Of a DNA stretch of 64,000 nucleotides, positions 45,424-54,756 are shown one piece after another (the stretch's first letter is position 1; each line of letters opens with the position of its first letter). Position numbers and translations under genes: made by a program. Source of the DNA: Bradyrhizobium sp. CCBAU 51765 (GTDB lineage Bacteria > Pseudomonadota > Alphaproteobacteria > Rhizobiales > Xanthobacteraceae); assembly GCF_015291725.1 (NCBI RefSeq), contig NZ_CP030038.1:62001-126000 (forward strand), read 5' to 3'. The notes beneath the pieces are model-generated. The model saw only the letters and a list, made by a program, of their open reading frames with translations. It was not told the DNA's origin and made no database searches.

Positions 45424-46404
45424 TCAGTTTGATGCGGCCGGTTGCCACAAGGCCAGCATGCCATCCATTCCGAGCCGGTCGACCGCCTGCGCGACGCCGG
45501 TTTGGCCGATCTGATGCGCAATCGAGCTCAAACCGAGCGCTTCCAGCGTCACGGCGGCCGCCGTCTTGAGGAAAGTCAGATCGCCAAAGCGCGGCTGAAG
45601 CTTGTAATCGCGTACCGGAAGCCCCTTCTTGACGCCCTTGTGCTCGACCAGCCAGGCCACCGCCGTCTTCTCGTCGCCGATCTGGTCGATCAGCTTGAGA
45701 TCGATCGCCTGGCGCCCGGTGAAGACGCGGCCATCGGCGACTTTTTCGAGCTGCGTGTCATCCATGCCACGCCGTTCCTTCACCATCCCCTTGAACCAGG
45801 CGTAGGAATCCTTGACCAGCGCATCGAGCGCGGCCCGCGCCTCGGGACTGGTCGGCTCAAAGCCGTTGGGTGCCGCCTTCAGCGGTGAGGACTTCACCTC
45901 CTCGACCTTGACGCCGATGGTCTTCAGCAGCTCGGAGACGTTGGGGTACTGGAACAGCACGCCGATCGAGCCGACCAGCGAGCTCTGCTGGGCGACGATG
46001 TGGTCGCTCGCAATCGCCGTGATGTAGCCACCCGATGCGGCGAGACCCTCGACGACGACGACCAGCGGTTTCTTCGCCTTCAGGCGGGTGAGCGAGTCGT
46101 AGAGCTGCTCGGAGCCGGCAGTGGTGCCGCCCGGCGAGTTGATGTGAACGATGACGGCGGCGGCGGCCGAATTCTCCAGCCGCTCCAGCGCCTCGGTGCG
46201 CTCGGAATCGCTGCGGATCAACCCATCGATATGCACGCGTGCGATCGAGCCGACGGATGCGAAGGTGCCGCGCGCCCCGGGTGTCGCGATCAGCGCGAAG
46301 CTCGCGATCGCCGCGATCGCGATCAGCGCGGCCATCACACGCCAGAACGTCAGCTTGCGGCGGATCCTGCGGCGATCGACGATGATGTCCGAATCGAGCG
46401 ACAT
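45424..46404 (-). CDS. sppA: Signal peptide peptidase SppA (36K type)
   Basis: Membrane-anchored serine protease of 326 residues that degrades cleaved signal peptides. One transmembrane helix near the N-terminus (VMAALIAIAAIASFALIAT) leaves the catalytic domain outside. The nucleophile Ser124 lies in VVEGLAASGGYITA and the general-base Lys in VEEVKSSPLKAAPN (Lys172-177), the Ser/Lys dyad of the family. SSLVGSIGVL and INSPGGTTAGSEQ are further hallmarks. Half-length as in Bacillus SppA, which works as an octamer. Between rpsA and ihfB. Confidence 0.94.
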   Translation of the reverse strand: MSLDSDIIVDRRRIRRKLTFWRVMAALIAIAAIASFALIATPGARGTFASVGSIARVHIDGLIRSDSERTEALERLENSAAAAVIVHINSPGGTTAGSEQLYDSLTRLKAKKPLVVVVEGLAASGGYITAIASDHIVAQQSSLVGSIGVLFQYPNVSELLKTIGVKVEEVKSSPLKAAPNGFEPTSPEARAALDALVKDSYAWFKGMVKERRGMDDTQLEKVADGRVFTGRQAIDLKLIDQIGDEKTAVAWLVEHKGVKKGLPVRDYKLQPRFGDLTFLKTAAAVTLEALGLSSIAHQIGQTGVAQAVDRLGMDGMLALWQPAASN

Positions 46405-46726
46405 CGGAATATCTCCAAATGAAAGGCTGGGCGCGTTGTGCCGTCACAGCGTGACCATTGGCTTATCTGGATACATCAATTGCGGCGCAATTTGAAGAAA
46501 ACAAGGCTTGGTGAGGGGCGAGCAAGCCGCCGCAGACGCAGTCGTCATCCCCGCGAAGGCGGGGATCCATAACCACAGGGAGAAGTTGTCGCGCGAGCTG
46601 GCAACCGCGAATCTTCGCCAAACTCGATCCTGTGGTCATGGATCCCTGATCTGCGCTCCGCTCTGGACAACGCTACACGTTGTCCAGAGCTGCGCTTGTC
46701 AGGGACGACAGCGGAATATGAGGCTC
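46405..46726. repeat. sppA upstream region with palindromic repeat
   Basis: No gene. 46405-46540 should hold the sppA promoter, which I cannot pinpoint. 46545-46705 is a dispersed repeat: ATCCCCGC/GCGGGGAT hairpin near 46547-46566, and a perfect 12-bp inverted pair CTCTGGACAACG (46661-46672) and CGTTGTCCAGAG (46678-46689). Confidence 0.65.
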
Positions 46727-46729
46727 CAA

Positions 46730-46760
46730 AAATAAAAAAAGCCCCGGCTCGCGCCGGGGC
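46730..46760 (-). terminator. Intrinsic terminator after rpsA
   Basis: On the minus strand GCCCCGGC-GCGA-GCCGGGGC followed by TTTTTTTATTTTT. The 8-bp stem is perfect and the T-run is one of the best in the window; it lies 28 bp after the rpsA stop codon. Confidence 0.93.
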
Positions 46761-46788
46761 CTTGATGTCAGCGAAACGTACGATTCGC

Positions 46789-48495
46789 TTACTTGCTGTC
46801 GCGGTTCTTGAGCGCGGTGCCCAGAATGTCGCCGAGCGTCGCGCCCGAATCGGAAGAGCCGTACTGCGCGATGGCTTCCTTCTCTTCGGCGACTTCAAGC
46901 GCCTTGATCGACACCTGGACCTTGCGGGCCTTCTTGTCGAACTGGATCACGCGGGCATCGACCTTCTCGCCGACGGCGAAGCGTTCGGCACGCTGGTCGT
47001 TGCGGTCACGCGCAAGCTCGGAGCGCTTGATGAAGGTGGTGAAGTCGGTACCGGCGATCTTCACCTCGATACCGCTCTCCTTCACTTCGAGCACTTCGCA
47101 GGTCACGACCGCGCCCTTCTTGACATCGCCCGGCTCGGCGAAGGGGTCGCCTTCGAGCTGCTTGATGCCGAGCGAGATGCGCTCCTTCTCGACGTCCACA
47201 TCGAGCACCACGGCCTTCACCATGTCGCCCTTCTTGTAGTTGTCGATCACCTGCTCGCCCGGAAGCTTCCAGTCGAGGTCGGAGAGGTGGACCATGCCGT
47301 CGACGTCGCCCTCGAGACCCAGGAACAGACCGAACTCGGTCTTGTTCTTGACCTCGCCCTCGACCACCGAACCGGTCGGGTGAGCTTCGACGAAGACCTC
47401 CCAGGGGTTGCGCATGGTCTGCTTGAGGCCGAGCGAGATGCGGCGCTTGACGGAATCGACTTCCAGCACCTGCACGTCGACTTCCTGCGAGGTCGAGACG
47501 ATCTTGCCGGGATGCATGTTCTTCTTGGTCCACGACATCTCGGAGACGTGGATCAGGCCTTCGATGCCCGGCTCGAGCTCGACGAACGCACCGTAGTCGG
47601 TGATGTTGGTAACGCGGCCGGTGAAGCGGGCACCCAGCGGGTACTTGGCTTCGATGCCCTGCCACGGATCGTCCAGCAGCTGCTTCATGCCCAGCGAGAT
47701 GCGGTGCGTCTCGTGGTTGATCTTGATGATCTTGACCTTCACGGTCTGGCCGATCGAGAGCACCTCGGTCGGGTGGTTGACGCGGCGCCACGCGATATCG
47801 GTGACGTGCAGCAGGCCGTCGATGCCGCCGAGGTCGACGAACGCACCGTAATCGGTGATGTTCTTGACCACGCCGTCGATGACCTGACCCTCTTCGAGGT
47901 TCTGCACCAGCTCCTGACGCTGCTCGGCGCGGGTCTCTTCCAGCACCGTGCGGCGGGAGACGACGATGTTGCCGCGGCGGCGGTCCATCTTGAGGATCTG
48001 GAACGGCTGCGAGTTGTTCATCAGCGGCGCAACGTCACGGATCGGGCGGATGTCGACCTGCGAGCGCGGCAGGAACGCCACGGCACCGTCGAGGTCGACC
48101 GTGAAGCCGCCCTTGACCTGGTTGAAGATGACGCCGTTGACCTTCTCGTTGTTCTGGAACGCCTTCTCGAGCTTGCCCCAGCTCTCTTCGCGGCGCGCCT
48201 TGTCGCGGGACAGCACGGCTTCGCCGAGCGCGTTTTCGATGCGATCGAGGAACACTTCCACCTCGTCGCCGACCTTGAGGTCGCTTTCACGGCCGGGGCC
48301 GGAAAATTCGCGCAGCGCGACGCGGCCCTCGGTCTTCAGGCCGACGTCGATGACGGCCATGTCCTTTTCAATTGCAACCACCTTGCCCTTGACGACGGAG
48401 CTTTCCTGCAGGTTGCCGCCTGCGAAGGACTCGTCGAGCATCGCGGCGAAATCGTCACGCGAGGGGCTATAGGTATCAGCAGAAGTCGAAGCCAT
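46789..48495 (-). CDS. rpsA: 30S ribosomal protein S1
   Basis: 568-residue RNA-binding protein that brings mRNA to the 30S subunit. Six S1 repeats follow one another: about 33-100 (VVKGKVVAIEKDMAVIDVGL), 118-184, 202-270 (GQVIDGVVKNITDYGAFVDL), 288-357, 375-443 and 460-530, each ending with an R-x-S-L/V-S-x-K type strand (for example RISLGMKQL). The start at 48495 (MASTSADTYSPSRDDFAAML) is chosen; the frame also reads upstream to 48573 through a Cys- and Pro-rich stretch unlike S1. Order cmk-rpsA is conserved in proteobacteria; here 266 bp separate them. Confidence 0.97.
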   Translation of the reverse strand: MASTSADTYSPSRDDFAAMLDESFAGGNLQESSVVKGKVVAIEKDMAVIDVGLKTEGRVALREFSGPGRESDLKVGDEVEVFLDRIENALGEAVLSRDKARREESWGKLEKAFQNNEKVNGVIFNQVKGGFTVDLDGAVAFLPRSQVDIRPIRDVAPLMNNSQPFQILKMDRRRGNIVVSRRTVLEETRAEQRQELVQNLEEGQVIDGVVKNITDYGAFVDLGGIDGLLHVTDIAWRRVNHPTEVLSIGQTVKVKIIKINHETHRISLGMKQLLDDPWQGIEAKYPLGARFTGRVTNITDYGAFVELEPGIEGLIHVSEMSWTKKNMHPGKIVSTSQEVDVQVLEVDSVKRRISLGLKQTMRNPWEVFVEAHPTGSVVEGEVKNKTEFGLFLGLEGDVDGMVHLSDLDWKLPGEQVIDNYKKGDMVKAVVLDVDVEKERISLGIKQLEGDPFAEPGDVKKGAVVTCEVLEVKESGIEVKIAGTDFTTFIKRSELARDRNDQRAERFAVGEKVDARVIQFDKKARKVQVSIKALEVAEEKEAIAQYGSSDSGATLGDILGTALKNRDSK

Positions 48496-48761
48496 TTGTT
48501 CTCCAGTTGCGGGTGTCTTGCCGGCCGTTGGGTTCATGGGCGCATCGCACGCGCAGTGTCGGAAGGTCCGCAAAAACCTTCGAGCGACCGCTCGCTGCCC
48601 CGGCTCGGCGCCGGAACAGCGGAAGCGGGCCGGCAGAGGCCCGCGCGTTCGATACGTGGAATCTTTGTCCGGAGCCTGGATCGCGCCGGCCCCGAAACAG
48701 GGACCGAGGTATCGACATCAAAGAGGCGGGAGCGGGCGCTTCCTCCAATGACGGCTGCGGC

Positions 48762-49400
48762 TTAACCCCGCGACCGGCCCGCTCGGACGGCCTCGATAAT
48801 GTCGATGGCGGCCCGGACGCCGCCTTCTATATCCAGTTGGGAGTTATCTAGCAAGTAAGCATCCGGGGCCGGCTTTAAAGGCGCAATCGGCCGGTTCTTG
48901 TCGCGTTCGTCGCGCTGGATGATGTCGGCGAGCACGGCCGCCTCGTCCGCCTCCTCGCCCCTCGCCCTGGCCTCCATGGTGCGGCGGCGCGCGCGGACCT
49001 TGGGGTCTGCGACGACGAAGATCTTCACGTCGGCATGGGGGCAGATCACGGTTCCAATGTCCCGGCCGTCCAGCACCGCCCCGGGCGGATCGGCGGCGAA
49101 TTGCCGCTGGAAGTTGACCAGGACCTCGCGGACCCTGGGGATCGCCGAGACGATCGAGGCACCCTCGCCGGCCTTCTGGGTCTTCAGCGCCGGATTGCCG
49201 AACTTCTCGGGATCGAGCTCCAACGCGGCCTGCACCGCAGCCGCCTCGTCGTTGAGATCGTGCCCTGACTGCATCAAGGCATAGGCGACCGCGCGATAGA
49301 TCACGCCGGTATCGAGATGACGATAGCCGTAATGGTGGGCGAGGCGCTTGCCGAGCGTCCCCTTGCCCGAAGCCGCGGGCCCGTCGATGGCGATGATCAT
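48762..49400 (-). CDS. cmk: Cytidylate kinase Cmk
   Basis: Phosphorylates CMP and dCMP with ATP. 212 residues; P-loop [19 protein letters not shown] at residues 3-21, followed by [14 protein letters not shown] for nucleotide binding and [18 protein letters not shown], a Cmk signature. LID Arg residues lie in [12 protein letters not shown]. The start codon overlaps the aroA stop codon by 4 bp (ATGA), so cmk is coupled to aroA. Confidence 0.97.
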   Translation of the reverse strand: MIIAIDGPAASGKGTLGKRLAHHYGYRHLDTGVIYRAVAYALMQSGHDLNDEAAAVQAALELDPEKFGNPALKTQKAGEGASIVSAIPRVREVLVNFQRQFAADPPGAVLDGRDIGTVICPHADVKIFVVADPKVRARRRTMEARARGEEADEAAVLADIIQRDERDKNRPIAPLKPAPDAYLLDNSQLDIEGGVRAAIDIIEAVRAGRSRG

Positions 49401-50734
49401 GAGAACTCGGCCCCTAGCGAACGCATCATCGGAATGAAGTCCGGAAAGCTGGTGGCGATGAAGGCGGTGTCGTCGACCGTCACCGGCTGATCGGAGGCGC
49501 AGCCCATCACCAGCGCGGACATCGCGATGCGATGGTCCATGTGGGTGGCGACAGTGCCGCCGCCCGGGACGTGGCCGCGGCCTTCGACGATCAGATCGTC
49601 GCCTGAGACCTCGACCTTGACGCCGTTGACGCGAAGCATGGCGGCGGTCGCCTCCAACCGGTCGGATTCCTTGACGCGCAGCTCCTGCAGCCCGCGCATG
49701 ATCGTGGTGCCTTCGGCGAAGGAGGCTGCGACCGCCAGCACCAGATATTCGTCGATCATCGAGGGCGCGCGCTCCGGCGGCACCTCGACGCCGCGCAGCT
49801 TCGACGCACGCACGCGCAGGCGCGCCATCGGCTCGCCGGCATCGCCCCGCACTTCGCTCTCCTCGATCGAGGCGCCCATTTCGCGCAGCGTGGTGAACAG
49901 ACCGGTGCGCAGCGGATTGGTCATGACGTCGGACAGCACGATATCGGAGCCCTCGACGACCAGCGCCGCAACAATCGGGAAGGCCGCCGAAGAGGGATCG
50001 GCGGGGACGACGACATTGGCGCCATGCAGTTCGGGCTCGCCCACCAGCGTGATGCGGCGGCCATGCTGGCCTTCCTGGGCCGAGTTGATGTCGGCGCCAA
50101 AATGCTTCAGCATCAGCTCGGTGTGGTCGCGGCTGGCCTCGCTCTCGATCACGGTCGTGGTGCCCGGCGCAGCCAGGCCCGCCAGCAGCACAGCCGATTT
50201 GATCTGGGCCGACGCGACCGGGGTCCTGTAGGTGATCGGCAGCGGATCGCGCGCGCCCTGGAGGGTCAGCGGCAGGCGGCCGCCCTCGCCCCCGGACACG
50301 ACCCTGGCGCCCATTTTTTCCAGCGGATCAAGGATCCGGCGCATGGGGCGGCTGCGCAGCGAGGCGTCGCCGTCGAACACCGCCGAGATCGGGCAGCCGG
50401 CAACGGCGCCCATGACCAGCCGGCAGCCGGTGCCGGAATTGCCAAAATCCAGCGGCGCCTTGGGCTGGGCGAAGCCCCCAACGCCCACACCTTGCACCTT
50501 CCACGCGAAATCGCCGGTACGCTCGACCCTGGCGCCGAGCGCCTGCATGGATTTGGCTGTGTTGAGGACGTCCTCGCCCTCCAGCAGGCCCGAAATCCTG
50601 GTCTCGCCGACCGCGAGCGCGCCCAGGATGAGGGCGCGGTGGGAGATCGATTTGTCCCCGGGCACCCGTACTTTCCCGGTCAGGGGACCGCTGGCGCGAG
50701 CCTGGAGCGGCCTCGGTTGGTCGGAATGGGTCAA
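49397..50734 (-). CDS. aroA: 3-phosphoshikimate 1-carboxyvinyltransferase AroA (EPSP synthase)
   Basis: Sixth step of the shikimate pathway, transferring enolpyruvyl from PEP to shikimate-3-phosphate. 445 residues from the TTG at 50734 (reading [20 protein letters not shown]); the frame opens further upstream at 50782 but that N-terminus is atypical. [19 protein letters not shown] is the substrate motif and [14 protein letters not shown] the PEP-binding block. [19 protein letters not shown] places it near class II enzymes. The loop reads [13 protein letters not shown], keeping Gly where glyphosate-insensitive class II enzymes have Ala. Confidence 0.95.
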   Translation of the reverse strand: MTHSDQPRPLQARASGPLTGKVRVPGDKSISHRALILGALAVGETRISGLLEGEDVLNTAKSMQALGARVERTGDFAWKVQGVGVGGFAQPKAPLDFGNSGTGCRLVMGAVAGCPISAVFDGDASLRSRPMRRILDPLEKMGARVVSGGEGGRLPLTLQGARDPLPITYRTPVASAQIKSAVLLAGLAAPGTTTVIESEASRDHTELMLKHFGADINSAQEGQHGRRITLVGEPELHGANVVVPADPSSAAFPIVAALVVEGSDIVLSDVMTNPLRTGLFTTLREMGASIEESEVRGDAGEPMARLRVRASKLRGVEVPPERAPSMIDEYLVLAVAASFAEGTTIMRGLQELRVKESDRLEATAAMLRVNGVKVEVSGDDLIVEGRGHVPGGGTVATHMDHRIAMSALVMGCASDQPVTVDDTAFIATSFPDFIPMMRSLGAEFS

Positions 50735-50894
50735 GATTGTGTCCTTGGATGCGCCCTCACCGGGCTGCGGCGCAGGTACCACATGGTCCGCGCCTCGTCA
50801 CGGGCATGTCGTTCTCCTGTAATGCGCTATTGACAGCGGGCCGCCAACTAGCCAAGTGAAGCACCGCTTTTCAGACATTCCCAGGATTCCTGCC

Positions 50895-51305
50895 GTGGCC
50901 AAGTCCGAACTCGGAACCAAACGTATTTGCCCGACCACGGGCAAGAAGTTCTATGACCTCAACAAGAATCCGGTGATCTCGCCCTATACCGGCGAGGTGG
51001 TGCCGATCGCCCCGGTGGCACCCGCTCGCGTCCCCCGCGGCGCCGAAGCCCGGCACGCGGCGACAGCGGATGCCGCGCCCGAGCCGGCGGAGGCCGAAGA
51101 GTTGGTCTCCCTCGAGGAGGCCGATGCCGAGGAAAATACCGGCAAGGTCAAGGCCGTCGTGCCGGAATCCGAGGATGATATCGAGGTCGATGAGACCATC
51201 GACGACGACGATGATGATGATTCGACCTTCATTGCCGACGAGGAAGAGGGCGATGAGGACGTGACCGACATCATTGGTGACGTCGGAGGTGATGAAGAGA
51301 CTTGA
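50895..51305 (+). CDS. TIGR02300 family ('FYDLN acid') protein
   Basis: 136-residue acidic protein of unknown function found across alphaproteobacteria. The N-terminal conserved block reads AKSELGTKRICPTTGKKFYD and LNKNPVISPYTGEVVPI, containing the F-Y-D-L-N signature and a single Cys; the rest is a variable, strongly acidic tail (ETIDDDDDDDSTFIADEEEG). GTG at 50895 is the likely start because the family begins M-A-K-x-E-L-G; the in-frame ATG at 50856 would add 13 residues. Divergent from aroA. Confidence 0.85.
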   Translation: MAKSELGTKRICPTTGKKFYDLNKNPVISPYTGEVVPIAPVAPARVPRGAEARHAATADAAPEPAEAEELVSLEEADAEENTGKVKAVVPESEDDIEVDETIDDDDDDDSTFIADEEEGDEDVTDIIGDVGGDEET

Positions 51306-51400
51306 GATCAGCCCTGATCTGTGAAAAAGGGTGCACCGCGCGAGTCGCTGGGCTCGCCGGTCCGGGGTGATCAACCAGGTTCACCCCGGTGAAGGACTAA

Positions 51401-51475
<75 letters not shown>

Positions 51476-51476
<1 letters not shown>

Positions 51477-51548
51477 GCCTTCGCTCGCTTCGCGAGCTTC
51501 GGCTCGGCAAGCCAGCCCCGCTCCATCGTAGCGAAGCGAGCGAAGGCT
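51476..51548. repeat. Inverted repeat abutting the 3' end of tRNA-Ala
   Basis: AGCCTTCGCTCGCTTCG (51476-51492) and CGAAGCGAGCGAAGGCT (51532-51548) are a perfect 17-bp inverted pair starting at base 76 of the tRNA. It may fold as a terminator-like hairpin for the tRNA transcript, or be an inserted repeat unit; no T-run follows. Confidence 0.7.
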
Positions 51549-51635
51549 GCCGCGGCGTAGCCCGACGGGCGAAGCCGGGCTTTCCCGGACCAAAACTGGA
51601 TGTAAGCTCCTCCCTCGACAACCAGGGAGAGTGCG

Positions 51636-51872
51636 ATGAAGTACGTCTACATCCTGGAGAGCCTCGATTCCCTCCATTTCTATGTCGGGATCACCGACGA
51701 CCTGCGGGCCCGACTGGCGAAGCACAATGCTGGTGAGGTACCACACACGTCGAAATTCGGGCCCTGGCGTCTCAAGACCTACATAGCATTCAGCGACGAG
51801 AAGCAGGCCGTCGGGTTCGAGCGATACCTGAAATCAGCTTCCGGCCGTGCCTTCGCCAAGAAGCGCCTCTAG
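51636..51872 (+). CDS. GIY-YIG nuclease family protein (UPF0213/YhbQ-like)
   Basis: Single GIY-YIG domain of 78 residues. It begins KYVYILESLDSLHFYVGITD, where YVYIL and YVGIT form the paired strands of the G-I-Y ... Y-I-G motif; R in DDLRARLAKHN and the E in VGFERYLKSASGR correspond to the catalytic Arg and metal-binding Glu. Such small proteins are thought to act on DNA ends or repair intermediates, but function is unproven. Its start has the ribosome site GGGAGAG 9 bp upstream. It lies just after the tRNA-linked repeat, convergent with ohrR. Confidence 0.85.
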   Translation: MKYVYILESLDSLHFYVGITDDLRARLAKHNAGEVPHTSKFGPWRLKTYIAFSDEKQAVGFERYLKSASGRAFAKKRL

Positions 51873-51875
51873 CCC

Positions 51876-52337
51876 CTACTCCCCGATCACCGCATTCAGC
51901 CTGTCGCGCAGCGCCACGATCTCGTCCTTCATCGCGACCAGTTCCGACACCGAGCAATCCGACGCCGCCAGGATCGACTGCGGCACGGCGCGGGCCTTTT
52001 CCTTGAGCGCGTATCCCTGCGGCGTCAGCGCGATCAGCACCTGACGCTCGTCCTCGCGCGAGCGGCTGCGCTTGACGAGATGGGCGGCCTCGAGCCGCTT
52101 GAGCAGCGGCGTCAGCGTGCCCGAATCCAGGAACAGCTTCTCGCCGATGTCCTTGACCGGCACGTCGTCGCGCTCCCACAGCACCAGCATCACCAGATAT
52201 TGCGGATAGGTCAGGCCGAGCCGGTCGAGCAGCGGCTTGTAGACGCGGTTGAAGGCATGCGCTGCGGAATAAACCGCAAAGCAGATCTGGTTGTCGAGCC
52301 GCAGCGGCGCGTCCGCTGCCGATGGTTTCCGGGCCAT
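51876..52337 (-). CDS. ohrR: MarR-family organic hydroperoxide sensor OhrR
   Basis: Repressor of 153 residues inactivated by organic hydroperoxides. The sensing cysteine Cys19 is in [20 protein letters not shown], the OhrR N-terminal signature; a second Cys near residue 127 (ASDCSVSEL) is where two-cysteine OhrR proteins form the disulfide. The winged helix reads [19 protein letters not shown] and [13 protein letters not shown]. Divergent from ohr, whose product detoxifies the inducers; paired direct repeats in the 156-bp intergenic space are the probable operators. Confidence 0.93.
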   Translation of the reverse strand: MARKPSAADAPLRLDNQICFAVYSAAHAFNRVYKPLLDRLGLTYPQYLVMLVLWERDDVPVKDIGEKLFLDSGTLTPLLKRLEAAHLVKRSRSREDERQVLIALTPQGYALKEKARAVPQSILAASDCSVSELVAMKDEIVALRDRLNAVIGE

Positions 52338-52387
52338 TGCAGAATCTCACGAGGTTCGGCCGCATTGTGAGGCCGGTCGGCGGCACA

Positions 52388-52444
52388 TTCAATTGCGAAC
52401 AATTAAATGTGAGACGTCGCAATTTCAATTGCGCACAATCTAAT
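52388..52444. promoter_or_regulatory. Paired operator-like direct repeats between ohrR and ohr
   Basis: Two 21-bp copies, 52388-52408 and 52424-52444, begin with TTCAATTGCG and share ACAAT and AAT, matching at 18 of 21 positions. Each contains CAATTG and an A/T-rich dyad typical of MarR/OhrR sites. Centre-to-centre distance is 36 bp. They lie between the divergent ohrR and ohr starts and are the probable OhrR operators. Confidence 0.6.
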
Positions 52445-52493
52445 TGCCTGCAATAAAGATCGCGCCCTACCCCAAAACCCCAGGGAGACCACA

Positions 52494-52919
52494 ATGTCCG
52501 TGAACGTCCTCTACAAGACCAGCGCAAAAGCCACCGGCGGCCGCGACGGCCATGCCGCGACCCTCGACGGCGCGCTCGACGTCAAGCTCACCACGCCGAA
52601 GGAGCTCGGCGGCGGTGGCGGCGCCGGCAACAATCCCGAGCAACTGTTTGCGGCCGGCTATGCCGCCTGCTTCATCGGCGCGATGAAGTTCGTGGCTTCG
52701 CAGGGCGGCCCGAAGGTCCCGGCCGACGCCTCCGTCACCTCCACGGTCGGCATCGGACCGCGCTCCGAGGGCGGCTTCGGCCTCGACATCGATCTGGCCG
52801 TCTCGCTGCCGGGCCTTGCCCGCACCGAGGCCGAGGCGCTGGTCGCGAAGGCGCATCAGGTGTGCCCCTACTCCAACGCCACGCGCGGCAATGTCGACGT
52901 TCGCCTGACTGTCGTCTGA
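52494..52919 (+). CDS. ohr: Organic hydroperoxide resistance peroxiredoxin-like protein Ohr
   Basis: Thiol peroxidase of 141 residues that reduces fatty-acid and other organic hydroperoxides using lipoylated proteins. The two catalytic Cys are in [12 protein letters not shown] (about 60) and [13 protein letters not shown] (about 124), and the conserved Arg/Glu of the active site in [11 protein letters not shown] and [12 protein letters not shown]. Divergent from its regulator ohrR. Length and motif spacing are standard for Ohr rather than OsmC. Confidence 0.96.
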   Translation: MSVNVLYKTSAKATGGRDGHAATLDGALDVKLTTPKELGGGGGAGNNPEQLFAAGYAACFIGAMKFVASQGGPKVPADASVTSTVGIGPRSEGGFGLDIDLAVSLPGLARTEAEALVAKAHQVCPYSNATRGNVDVRLTVV

Positions 52920-53093
52920 TCGAAAGTGCGAATGGGCTGGCCCCCGGGACCTCCCCGGGCCGGCCCTCGTCGTTTTGCCACGCTGCGGCATTGACGCGCG
53001 ACGGCGCATGCGGCTCTACGCCGGGAGCCATTGCTGCTCCTGGCAAACCTCGCTAGGCCTGTGACCGAACCTCGACACAGGAGAAGCGAAGGC

Positions 53094-54299
53094 ATGAGTT
53101 CTGAAGCCGCCCCAGGTGCCATGAGCGGACTGCGCGTCATCGATCTCACGCGCGTGCTCGGCGGTCCCTATTGCACCCAGATCCTCGCCGACCATGGCGC
53201 CGACGTGATCAAGGTCGAGCCGCCTGCGGGCGACGAGGTGCGCGAATGGGGCCCTCCGTTCCACGAGGAGGACGCGGCCTATTTCGTCGGCATCAACCGC
53301 AACAAGCGCTCGATCGGCCTCGACCTCGCCTCCGAGGGCGGGCGCGTCGTGCTGCTGAAGATGCTGGAGACCGCCGACGTCCTGATCGAGAATTTCAAGC
53401 CGGGCACCCTGGAGAAGTGGGGCATCGGCAACGAGAGCTTGCGCGAAAAATTCCCGCGCCTCGTGCATTGCCGGATCTGCGGTTTCGGTGCCGATGGCCC
53501 GCGCGGCGGCAATCCCGGCTATGACGCCATCATCCAGGCCATGACCGGCATGATCGCAGCAACCGGCTCGCCCGAGAGCGGGCCTATGCGGATCGGCGTG
53601 CCGCTGGTCGACATCACCACCGGCCTTTATGCGGCGATCGGCATCCTGATGGCGCTGTCGGAGCGGCAGCGCTCCGGCAAGGGCCAGTTCCTGGAGACGA
53701 CGCTGTACGAGACCGGCCTTGCCATCATGCATCCGCACACCGCGAACTATTTCATGCATGGCAAGCCGCCGTCGCTCACCGGCAACGAGCACCCGAACCT
53801 CGTGCCCTACGCGATCTTCCCGACCAAGACCGACAACATCTTCATCGGCGTCGGCAATGACGGCACCTTCCGCAAGCTCGCCAAGGAGATCGGCAAGCCC
53901 GAGCTCGGCACCGACCCGCGCTTTGCCCGCAACAAGGACCGTATCGCCAATCGCGAGGCGCTGCGTGCCGAGCTTGCGGCCGTGTTCAGCCAGCACGAGG
54001 CCGAGCCGCTGTGCAATCGCCTGCTCGCGGCGGGCCTGCCCGCTGGCCCCGTGCAGAAGATCGACCAGGCATTGACGAACCCGCACACGATCTACCGTGG
54101 CGATATTATCGAGAAGGACTGGTACAAGGGCGTGGCGTCACCGATCCGGCTCGATCGCTCAAAGCCGAGCCTGCGCCGCCTGCCGCCGAAATTCAGCCAG
54201 CACGCGGCGGAGGTGCTCGGCGAGTTCGGCTACTCCAAGGCCGATATCGACGCGATGGTCGAGATGGGCACGGTCTGCGGCCCCGAGCGCAAGCGCTAG
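53094..54299 (+). CDS. Class III (CaiB/BaiF family) CoA-transferase
   Basis: 401-residue enzyme that moves CoA between carboxylic acids through an aspartyl-CoA thioester. It opens SGLRVIDLTRVLGGPYCTQI and VEPPAGDEVREWGPP, both family hallmarks; the catalytic Asp is in NPGYDAIIQAMTG (about residue 145). The small domain is threaded through the large one as usual, ending GEFGYSKADIDAMVEMG. The start at 53094 follows a GGAGAAG ribosome site; an upstream in-frame start at 53031 is less likely. Related proteins act on succinate, formate/oxalate, crotonobetaine or mesaconate; substrate not predictable here. Confidence 0.88.
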   Translation: MSSEAAPGAMSGLRVIDLTRVLGGPYCTQILADHGADVIKVEPPAGDEVREWGPPFHEEDAAYFVGINRNKRSIGLDLASEGGRVVLLKMLETADVLIENFKPGTLEKWGIGNESLREKFPRLVHCRICGFGADGPRGGNPGYDAIIQAMTGMIAATGSPESGPMRIGVPLVDITTGLYAAIGILMALSERQRSGKGQFLETTLYETGLAIMHPHTANYFMHGKPPSLTGNEHPNLVPYAIFPTKTDNIFIGVGNDGTFRKLAKEIGKPELGTDPRFARNKDRIANREALRAELAAVFSQHEAEPLCNRLLAAGLPAGPVQKIDQALTNPHTIYRGDIIEKDWYKGVASPIRLDRSKPSLRRLPPKFSQHAAEVLGEFGYSKADIDAMVEMGTVCGPERKR

Positions 54300-54685
54300 C
54301 GTTTCATGGAATAGGCCGCAGCATTGCCGCAAATGCGGTGCGCTCCCCCGCCTGCGGGGAGAGCTGGGGAGAGGGTGCTTCCGCAATGGGACTACCCCAA
54401 AGAGGAGAGAGCCCTCACCCGGCGCGCGGGGGACGATGCTTCGCATCGCCCGGAGCGCGCCGACTTCCCCCGCAAGCGGGAGAGGTTAAGGCGCCCGGAG
54501 CCGCATCCGTTCTAACCCAACCTCATTCCGCGCTGGCGGCCCCTCTCCTTTTCCTTTTCCGCATCAACCAATGCCGCACTGCGGCGCGTCTACGCATGTG
54601 CACCGCGAACGGCCGCGCGCACGTCCTCGCCTATTTTCCGGCTTCCCTTTTCCAGCGCTTGCCGCTTTCGTTTCGGCCGCTTACA
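54300..54685. repeat. Intergenic region with palindromic repeat upstream of ugpB
   Basis: No gene. 54342-54487 is a dispersed repeat (CTCCCCCGCCTGCGGGG; CCCTCACCCGGCGCGCGGGG; CCCCCGCAAGCGGGAGAGG) related to the units cut by the IS5 element. 54490-54685 is featureless, pyrimidine-rich DNA leading to the Pho box. Confidence 0.65.
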
Positions 54686-54703
54686 CAGTCATGTGAACGT
54701 CAT
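54686..54703 (+). promoter_or_regulatory. Pho box of the ugp operon
   Basis: CAGTCAT-GTGA-ACGTCAT: two direct 7-bp units in the 11-bp spacing of PhoB sites (consensus CTGTCAT per unit; 6 and 5 of 7 matches). It lies 54 bp upstream of the ugpB start. PhoB activation of ugp under phosphate limitation is well known in rhizobia and enterics. Confidence 0.65.
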
Positions 54704-54756
54704 ATGGTGCTGCTAGCGCAAGCGCTTCTTTAGTGACGGGCAAGGGAGGATTCTTG

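Noticed and set aside
46696..48765. 689-codon plus-strand open frame opposite rpsA
   Set aside because: Mirror of the S1 repeats on the other strand; His/Asp/Leu-biased composition typical of a shadow frame.
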